A stretch of DNA of 38,578 nt from Chromohalobacter beijerinckii (GTDB lineage Bacteria; Pseudomonadota; Gammaproteobacteria; Pseudomonadales; Halomonadaceae), in the NCBI RefSeq assembly GCF_023061185.1, contig NZ_JAKGAK010000026.1, positions 1 to 38,578 on the forward strand. Reading direction: 5' to 3'. Numbering within the stretch: position 1 is the stretch's first letter; each line of letters opens with the position of its first letter. Position numbers and translations under genes: made by a program. A model generated the notes under the pieces. That model had not been told where the DNA came from. It did not search any database and saw nothing but the letters and a program-made list of their open reading frames with translations. Shown here piece after piece: positions 33,619-38,578 of the stretch.

Positions 33619-34803
33619 ATGACGCGCACCGAATTCCGCCTGATCGTCGCCGGCACCATGCTGATCGGCACCACCTACGGCCTGGCACGCTTCGCCTACG
33701 GGCTGTTCCTGCCCAGCATGCGCGAGGAAGTCGGCTTGAGCGCGACCCTGGCCGGCATCATCGGCAGCGGCGCCTATGTCGGCTACTGCCTCGCCATCGT
33801 GCTCAGCGCGCTGCTGGTGGAACGCTTCGGGCCACGCCGGATCGCCGTCGCTGCTGCCCTGATTGCGGCAGTAGGCATGGCGGGCATCGCCGCCAGCACA
33901 CAGGCGATATGGCTGGCCGGCGCCGTGCTGCTCGCCGGGACGAGCACCGGCCTGGCCTCACCGCCCATGGCGCAGGCGGTGTCCCGCGCGATTACCGCGC
34001 CTCGGCAAGGGCGGGCCAACACCGTCATCAATGCCGGTACCAGCCTGGGCGTCGCCGTCTCGGGGCCGGTCGCGTTCATCGCCACCGGCCAGTGGCGGCT
34101 CGCCTACGCCGCCTTTGCCGTCGCCGCGTTGCTCAACGCCCTGCTGTTGTTGATCAGCGTGCCACGCACCAGCGCCAGCGATACCGCCAAGGCGACCGAT
34201 GGCCAGGACGACGACCGCTCCGGCGGGCTCTGGCGGCCCCGCGCATTGACGCTGATCGCCGCAGCCACCGGCATGGGCATGGCCAGCGCCGCCTTCTGGA
34301 CCTTCTCGAGCGAGGTGGTCATCACACTGGGGCACTTCGAGCAGGCCACAGCCAACATCGCCTGGATCCTGATCGGCGTCGCGGGCTTGGTGGGTGGCGC
34401 GGCGGGCGACCTGATCGCGCGCTTCGGCCTCAACACCGTGCATCGCGGCAGTCTCGCGGCGATGGCCGGTGCGCTCGGGCTGCTGGTACTCAGCCCCTCG
34501 AACCTGGCGGCGGTGTTCGTCTCGGGCGCACTGTTCGGCGCGGCCTACATCATGCTGACCGGCGTCTATCTCGTCTGGGGCATCCGGCTGTATGCGGACC
34601 GCCCCGCCATCGGGCTGGGGCTCCCCTTTTTAATGATCGCCGTGGGGCAGATCGTCGGCTCGCCCCTCGCGGGCTACCTGATCGGCAGCCGAGGATACCT
34701 CGTCTGCTTCATCACCTTTGCGCTGATCGCGGTGGCCACGGCGCTCATCGGCGACAGGACCACCGAGCGCGCGGCGCTCCAACCGGCTTCCACTTCCCCC
34801 TGA
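33619..34803 (+). CDS. MFS transporter, YbfB/YjiJ family
   Basis: A 394-residue major facilitator with about twelve hydrophobic segments. The N-terminal GTTYGLARFAYGLFLPSMREE resembles the YbfB/YjiJ-type exporters, and the typical loop-2 motif VERFGPRR follows at about 73. GAGGGGAG is upstream of ATG 33619. It is controlled, by inference, by the TetR regulator immediately upstream through the shared operator at 33555-33574. The substrate is unknown; drug or metabolite export is usual for a TetR-paired MFS. Confidence 0.87.
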   Translation: MTRTEFRLIVAGTMLIGTTYGLARFAYGLFLPSMREEVGLSATLAGIIGSGAYVGYCLAIVLSALLVERFGPRRIAVAAALIAAVGMAGIAASTQAIWLAGAVLLAGTSTGLASPPMAQAVSRAITAPRQGRANTVINAGTSLGVAVSGPVAFIATGQWRLAYAAFAVAALLNALLLLISVPRTSASDTAKATDGQDDDRSGGLWRPRALTLIAAATGMGMASAAFWTFSSEVVITLGHFEQATANIAWILIGVAGLVGGAAGDLIARFGLNTVHRGSLAAMAGALGLLVLSPSNLAAVFVSGALFGAAYIMLTGVYLVWGIRLYADRPAIGLGLPFLMIAVGQIVGSPLAGYLIGSRGYLVCFITFALIAVATALIGDRTTERAALQPASTSP

Positions 34804-34880
34804 CATCGATGTTCCCGACAGATGCAGCGGCACTCACGGGACCTGTCAGGTTCTTGAAGGCAACGCGAGAAGGAGAAGGT

Positions 34881-35054
34881 ATGCATAACGAGGCGCAGTA
34901 TCGCAAAAGCGAGCGAGACGAGCGTTCACCCGACGACCGGGCCGAGCATGAGCAGGCGCTGAAGGTGATGTACATGCCGGCGATGCCGCCTACCGGGCTC
35001 TTCGTCTGGAGCAGGAAGACACTCCAGCGACTGCTGGAAAAGGTACGCTCCTGA
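34881..35054 (+). CDS. Small protein of unknown function, 57 aa
   Basis: A 57-residue reading frame with a very good ribosome-binding site (AAGGAGA 4 to 5 bases before ATG 34881) and a strong terminator 26 bases after its stop. The protein has a highly charged N-terminal half (YRKSERDERSPDDRAEHEQ) and a C-terminal part with a hydrophobic MYMPAMPPTGLFVWSRK segment ending in basic LLEKVRS. No domain is recognised. Its own translation signals and terminator argue for a real gene; it could be co-transcribed with the MFS gene 77 bases upstream. Confidence 0.6.
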   Translation: MHNEAQYRKSERDERSPDDRAEHEQALKVMYMPAMPPTGLFVWSRKTLQRLLEKVRS

Positions 35055-35080
35055 TGCACTTGGAGGCACACAGCACGAGA

Positions 35081-35124
35081 CGGCATCCCCTGTGGGCATG
35101 ACCCGCAGGGGATGCCGGTTTTTT
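35081..35124 (+). terminator. Intrinsic terminator after the 57-aa gene
   Basis: Sixteen-base arms with one G-T pair (from CGGCATCCCC at 35081 to GGGGATGCCG ending 35117), a CATGA loop, and a run of six Ts at 35119-35124. Confidence 0.9.
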
Positions 35125-35176
35125 ACGGCGGACTAAGCGTCGATTTTCCACTTTCCCCTGATAGCAGGAGCTCACA

Positions 35177-36049
35177 ATGACAGGTGCAACGGCACTCGTG
35201 GTTCTCGCCTCACTTTGCTGGGGTTTATCGGGCGGCATCGGCGGCATGCTCATGGCGGACGACTGGGACGCGTTCGTCGTGTCGTTCTACCGGGGCGCCA
35301 TCGGCCTAGTGTTCGTGCTGGGCTGGCTGGCGATCCGCCCGCGCCACAGCGGGTTGAGCAACCCTCGCCTATGGGGCTGGTCGGCGGTGGCCGGTCTGGG
35401 GGTCGCGGGCAACTTCGCGTTTTACTTCCTCAGCATCTCGCAGGGCAGCGTCGCGGTGGCGGCGACCCTGATGTACTCGGCGCCGATCTTCGTCTACCTG
35501 CTCTCGTTCGTGCTCAAGCTCGAAAAACCCACGCCGCTGAAGTGGGCCGCCATCGTGGTGGTGATGCTTGGCATCGTGCTGCTGACACGCATCTATGACG
35601 TCGGCGCGGGCGGGATCACCCTGCTCGGGGTGGGCGCCGGGCTGCTGGCCGGGGTCTCCTACGCGGTATTCATCTTCGGGTTCAAGTACGCGGCACCGCA
35701 CGGCAGCCCGCAGGCCATTCTGGTGATCGCCTTCGCGGTTCTCGCCGTGCTCCTGGCCGGCCTCGGCGATACCAGCCAAACCCTGGACGTGCTGCATACA
35801 CCGGACTGGCCGCTGTTCGTCACGCTGGGGATACTCGGCGCCGGGCTCTCGTTCATCTTCTACGTCAACGGCCTGCACCACACCGCCCCGGCCGTGGCCT
35901 CCATCGTCGCCATGGTCGAACCCGTCACCGCCTCGCTCTTTGGTGTCGTGGTCCTCGGCGAAAGCCTGGTCAGCATTCAGATCGTCGGGATGGTGCTGAT
36001 CCTCGCCACGGTGACCGCGCTGAGCGTCTACTCGAGTCCCAAGGAATGA
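35177..36049 (+). CDS. EamA-family (DMT) transporter
   Basis: A 290-residue drug/metabolite transporter with two EamA repeats and about ten membrane segments. The first repeat has SLCWGLSGGIGG and SFYRGAIGLVF. The second has LAGVSYAVFIFGFKYAA and the end-of-repeat MVEPVTASLFGVVVLGESL, the typical EamA signature. AGGAG lies about 6 bases before ATG 35177. The likely role is export of an amino acid or other small metabolite, but the substrate is not evident. It converges on the LysE gene, with a hairpin between them. Confidence 0.87.
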   Translation: MTGATALVVLASLCWGLSGGIGGMLMADDWDAFVVSFYRGAIGLVFVLGWLAIRPRHSGLSNPRLWGWSAVAGLGVAGNFAFYFLSISQGSVAVAATLMYSAPIFVYLLSFVLKLEKPTPLKWAAIVVVMLGIVLLTRIYDVGAGGITLLGVGAGLLAGVSYAVFIFGFKYAAPHGSPQAILVIAFAVLAVLLAGLGDTSQTLDVLHTPDWPLFVTLGILGAGLSFIFYVNGLHHTAPAVASIVAMVEPVTASLFGVVVLGESLVSIQIVGMVLILATVTALSVYSSPKE

Positions 36050-36055
36050 GTCGGG

Positions 36056-36091
36056 GGCGGGGAATCCATGTAGCCGATGGAACACCCCGCC
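36056..36091. terminator. Hairpin between convergent EamA and LysE genes
   Basis: Outer arms GGCGGGG/CCCCGCC and inner arms TCCAT/ATGGA form a two-part stem around GTAGCCG. No T tract is present, so activity is uncertain. Confidence 0.4.
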
Positions 36092-36103
36092 GCCATCCTG
36101 ATG

Positions 36104-36739
36104 TCACCTGGTACTGGCGGCTAGACGCGCCCCCAAGGCAACGAACATGGCACCAAGGCCGCGATCCATCCACATTCCCACTCGCGGACTTGCCTTCAAG
36201 AAAGCACCCAGCTTTGCTCCCATCATCACCAAAGGGGGCTCGATAAAAGCCGCCACCACGATAATCAAGCTGCCATGCAAGAACAGCTGGGCGCCCACCG
36301 GCCCGGCGCCTGCCACGACGAATTGCGGCAAGAAGGCGAGGAAGAAGATGGCCACTTTGGGGTTCAGCGCGGACACCAGCACACCTTGCCAATAGACCGA
36401 CTGCGCCTTTACATCATGTCTTCCACTATTGGAAACGAAAGAGTCACCCTTCGATAAAAGCATTTTGACGCCGAGCCATATCAAATAGGCAGCCCCTACC
36501 CACTTGATCACCGAAAACGCCAACGCCGATGTGGCCAGAATGGCCGACAGGCCCGCCGCCGCCATGGCCACATGCAATGCCGTTCCTGACCACCCCCCGA
36601 GCATCGCAGCGAACCCATGTCGACGTCCGCTGCGTAGCGTCTGGCCTAGCATGAACGCGATATCGGGCCCCGGAGAAAGGTTCAGAAGCACCGCCGCTGA
36701 CAAAAACGCCAGCCAATGCACCAACGTATAATCGAACAT
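36104..36739 (-). CDS. LysE-family amino-acid exporter
   Basis: A 211-residue LysE/RhtB-type exporter with six hydrophobic segments. Family hallmarks are NLSPGPDIAFMLGQTLRSGRRHGFAAMLGGWSG near residues 20-50 and YLIWLGVKMLL near 85. NPKVAIFFLAFLPQFV, with the characteristic Asn-Pro-Lys, lies near 125. It exports an amino acid such as threonine, homoserine or lysine; the exact substrate cannot be read. AAGGGAA lies about 8 bases before ATG 36739. Confidence 0.9.
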   Translation of the reverse strand: MFDYTLVHWLAFLSAAVLLNLSPGPDIAFMLGQTLRSGRRHGFAAMLGGWSGTALHVAMAAAGLSAILATSALAFSVIKWVGAAYLIWLGVKMLLSKGDSFVSNSGRHDVKAQSVYWQGVLVSALNPKVAIFFLAFLPQFVVAGAGPVGAQLFLHGSLIIVVAAFIEPPLVMMGAKLGAFLKASPRVGMWMDRGLGAMFVALGARLAASTR

Positions 36740-36816
36740 ATCGAGCTTCCCTTTATTTCTACGTCAACGGCTTGTGTCCAAAAGCCCAAAAGGTGAGCGT
36801 AGCGAATCAAAATCGC

Positions 36817-37308
36817 TTATGTCTCATCACTTGGCAGCCCGATCAGGTCGGTAACGCCCACATCAATGCCCAACTGGGTAAGAAGCGTTGTAGTCTGGCC
36901 ACGATGATGTGTCTGATGGTTAAAGAAATGTGAAAGGGCAAACCAAAGCGGATATCGCCGAGGCACGGGATTTACTATGCCGGTATAGATCAAGTCTTCG
37001 TCTAAATCTTGCGGAGAAAGCGAGGCGACCCATTCGACGATGCGGTTGTCCTCAGCCTCGCGCTCGCTTCGAAGCACATCGAAGTCTGAGTAGAGCTCAT
37101 GATCTAGTGACGTGATATGGAATGGCTTACCCGTAAACCGCCCCATCCAGACCCGGTCAGTAAGTAGCAAATGGTTAAGAGTGCCATGAATCGATTTGAA
37201 AAAGGCACCCATATCGCGCTTTCGCTTCTCATCTGACAATCCAGAGCAGCACTCGTAGATTTTCTGATTCATCCAGCGGTTATATCGCGCCATCGTTTGA
37301 ATATGCAT
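36817..37308 (-). CDS. DinB-family putative metal-binding protein
   Basis: A 163-residue DinB/YfiT-like four-helix bundle. The three expected metal-binding histidines are present: one in GTLNHLLLTDRVWMGRF and the HxxxH pair in HFFNHQTHHRGQ. The N-terminus ARYNRWMNQKIYE is typical of the family. DinB-fold proteins include thiol transferases that use bacillithiol or mycothiol; in proteobacteria the role is mostly unknown. ATG 37308 is chosen because the family begins just before ARYNRW; the frame is open to 37395 and the ribosome-binding site (GAGG, 12 bases away) is poor. It belongs to the AT-richer minus-strand tail of the window. Confidence 0.82.
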   Translation of the reverse strand: MHIQTMARYNRWMNQKIYECCSGLSDEKRKRDMGAFFKSIHGTLNHLLLTDRVWMGRFTGKPFHITSLDHELYSDFDVLRSEREAEDNRIVEWVASLSPQDLDEDLIYTGIVNPVPRRYPLWFALSHFFNHQTHHRGQTTTLLTQLGIDVGVTDLIGLPSDET

Positions 37309-37478
37309 TTGGCTTACGTCCTCATCTGTCTCGCCGCCCAACGCCGCAGAGACCTCATCTGGACACTCAGCAAGGCTGCCAACGCCAGAGTTCAATGCGC
37401 CTTCGCGCTGATCGCGGTGGCCTCGGCTCTCCTCGGGTATAGCACCGCTGGGGACGAAGTGCTATCCGGCGTCACGCC

Positions 37479-37808
37479 TCATGAGGCGGACGTGAATTCG
37501 ATGCGACCCGCCAAACGCATCAGCTCGCCTTTTGCCGGCGTGACCACCGTGCGCGCCTGACGCGCTTCAAGATCCAGCACATGCACGATGGTGCTGCCGA
37601 TATGCTCTTGCCAAGAAAGCATGATCAAGCCATCACGCAGTGCCACGGCGTCGTAATCGACCGTATCAGCGAAGCCGATGTTATCACCGGCAACGATCTC
37701 CACGGTGAGCTTGTTTTGCGTCTCAATGGTGATTCGTGGCGTAAAGGCTGGGAACTGGATCTCCAGCACATCACCCACGCGCAGTGATGGCAAAGCCTCG
37801 GGCTCCAT
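37479..37808 (-). CDS. MoaF-related small calycin-like protein
   Basis: A 109-residue beta-rich protein. The pattern GLIMLSWQEHIGSTIVHVLDLEARQARTVVT in the second half resembles the C-terminal part of MoaF-type calycin-like proteins. No catalytic residues are evident, and the function is unknown. ATG 37808 has CAGGAG at a good distance; the frame extends to 37841 without support. It is 54 bases downstream of the OsmC-like gene, and about 170 bases separate it from the DinB-like gene, with nothing else seen in that interval. Confidence 0.55.
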   Translation of the reverse strand: MEPEALPSLRVGDVLEIQFPAFTPRITIETQNKLTVEIVAGDNIGFADTVDYDAVALRDGLIMLSWQEHIGSTIVHVLDLEARQARTVVTPAKGELMRLAGRIEFTSAS

Positions 37809-37862
37809 ATTTACTCCTGCTTGCAGAAAGCACCCGTCCACGCGTAGCGCACAATCAGGCCT

Positions 37863-38342
37863 TCATTGGTCGCAGCGAATGTCGGCCTCACACGCGACCT
37901 CAAAGTTCACCGAATTCGCAATGAAGCATAGCGAATGCGCTTTCTCATGAAGAGATTTCGCCAGCTCACTATCGTCATTTTGGCCGATGCCGACGGTGGG
38001 CTTGAGTGTCACTTTATCGAAATGACCGCCGCCACTTTTGGTCTCAACCATGCGCCCTTCGGCGTTGTCCTCGTAACTCGATACCGTGATGCCGGCATCA
38101 GCGCACAGATGTAGATACCAGAGCATGTGGCATGCAGAGAGCGAGCTCAGCAACAGCTCCTCCGGATTATAACGAGACGAGTCTCCAAGAAATGCCGGAT
38201 CCGCCGACCCGGCGATTGTTGGTTTGTCACCGCAGGTTATTTCATGATCGCGCGAGAAGGCGCGATAGTGCTTTGTACCTTCGCCTGAATTACCGGTCCA
38301 GACGACGGTAACAGAATAGTTGTGCTCACCTTTTTGTGGCAT
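37863..38342 (-). CDS. OsmC/Ohr-family peroxidase-like protein
   Basis: A 159-residue OsmC-superfamily protein. The two reactive cysteines are Cys71 in LLSSLSACHMLWYLHLC and Cys139 in HSLCFIANSVN, the arrangement used to reduce organic hydroperoxides with a thiol partner. The N-terminal HNYSVTVVWTGNSGEGTKHYRAFSRDH is typical of the YhfA/OsmC-like branch rather than classic Ohr. GGGAGG precedes ATG 38342. It is followed on the same strand by the MoaF-like and DinB-like genes. Confidence 0.88.
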   Translation of the reverse strand: MPQKGEHNYSVTVVWTGNSGEGTKHYRAFSRDHEITCGDKPTIAGSADPAFLGDSSRYNPEELLLSSLSACHMLWYLHLCADAGITVSSYEDNAEGRMVETKSGGGHFDKVTLKPTVGIGQNDDSELAKSLHEKAHSLCFIANSVNFEVACEADIRCDQ

Positions 38343-38450
38343 CGATGACCTCCCATCTAGATAATTGATTCGCTAGCGCCTCATCCAAGTTCATTTTTGA
38401 AACGCGGCAGCACTTTTAGCGATAGCTTTTAATAAACTGTTAAACACTCT

Positions 38451-38578
38451 CTAGTTCAACCAGAGCTTCATTCCTTCATGCGACGCTTTAAAACCAAGCT
38501 TCTCGTAAAAACGAATTGCATCTGGCCTTTTCTTATCACTGGTTAATTGGACGATCAGGCAGTCTTTTTCCTTAGCTC
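38451..38578 (-). CDS. GNAT-family N-acetyltransferase, C-terminal end (partial)
   Basis: The gene enters from the right edge; only 41 complete codons are visible, ending at a TAG at 38451. The fragment reads KEKDCLIVQLTSDKKRPDA followed by IRFYEKLGFKASHEGMKLWLN. The A-IRFYEKLGF segment is the classic final helix and strand of GNAT acetyltransferases that bind acetyl-CoA. The substrate cannot be judged. About 108 bases of AT-rich, noncoding-looking sequence separate it from the OsmC-like start. Confidence 0.88.
   Translation of the reverse strand, partial: AKEKDCLIVQLTSDKKRPDAIRFYEKLGFKASHEGMKLWLN

Noticed and set aside
33555-35054. A 499-residue frame overlapping the MFS gene
   Set aside because: Most of it is Arg/His-rich shadow of the MFS frame; only its last 57 codons, with their own start signals, are kept as a gene.
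37297-37560. An 87-residue plus-strand frame between the DinB-like and MoaF-like genes
   Set aside because: It overlaps both neighbours' ends, lacks a ribosome-binding site and has no recognisable domain.
38343-38450. Possible integron attC site near the OsmC and GNAT genes (GTTTAAC on minus)
   Set aside because: One core-like heptamer is present, but no matching GTTRRRY partner or attC fold follows at the right distance.
1-38578. CRISPR arrays, tRNA or rRNA genes, riboswitches, insertion sequences, prophage
   Set aside because: No regularly spaced repeats, transposase or phage genes, or recognisable structured RNA were found by eye. A covariance-model search could still find a small RNA.

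Overview
The window reads as chromosomal DNA of a moderately halophilic gammaproteobacterium, most likely Halomonadaceae (Halomonas/Chromohalobacter type). This rests on very high GC with G/C-ending codons, an NhaC-type Na+/H+ antiporter end, a compatible-solute-like alcohol/aldehyde oxidation module, and standard gammaproteobacterial housekeeping genes (secB, gpmI, envC, ruvX, yqgE, gshB). Species assignment is inference. Coding density is high and no gap without a gene exceeds 300 bases.

Layout. 1-5300: end of nhaC with a strong terminator, a small lipoprotein, a PqqU/YncD-like TonB receptor, a DSD1-type PLP enzyme and trhO. 5370-6610: chrA chromate-type transporter. 6697-15862: a purine (urate to glyoxylate) catabolism island. 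Its genes are puuE-allE-allA on minus; an allantoin/hydantoin racemase and two NCS1 permeases on plus (the first broken by a frameshift); a GntR regulator and uraH on minus; and uraD and an IclR regulator on plus. A GntR-like operator, TTTTGTATACAAAA, recurs at the puuE, racemase and uraH/uraD promoters, so these promoters are probably one regulon. Uricase and the allantoate-hydrolysing enzyme are not in the window.

15947-20320: a second module with a BetI-like TetR regulator that apparently starts at ATT, a quaternary-amine binding protein with no ABC partners, a type III Fe-alcohol dehydrogenase, and divergently a BADH-like aldehyde dehydrogenase. A 34-bp perfect inverted repeat lies between the two dehydrogenases. 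The arrangement recalls Bacillus gbsB/gbsA choline oxidation. 20360-21214: a YghA-like stress SDR.

21380-31910: housekeeping genes. pyrB is on plus; gshB, yqgE and ruvX are on minus; cvfB-like, rsmE, secB and a yibN-like rhodanese are on minus; gpmI, envC and ctpA are on plus and end at a strong terminator.

31920-38578: an accessory stretch. An AT-richer alpha/beta hydrolase sits between two homologous terminators. A TetR-MFS pair shares an operator. A 57-residue conserved-looking small protein, an EamA exporter, a LysE exporter, and an AT-richer minus-strand tail follow (DinB-like, MoaF-like, OsmC-like, and the end of a GNAT acetyltransferase).

No CRISPR array, rRNA, tRNA, insertion sequence or prophage was recognised.
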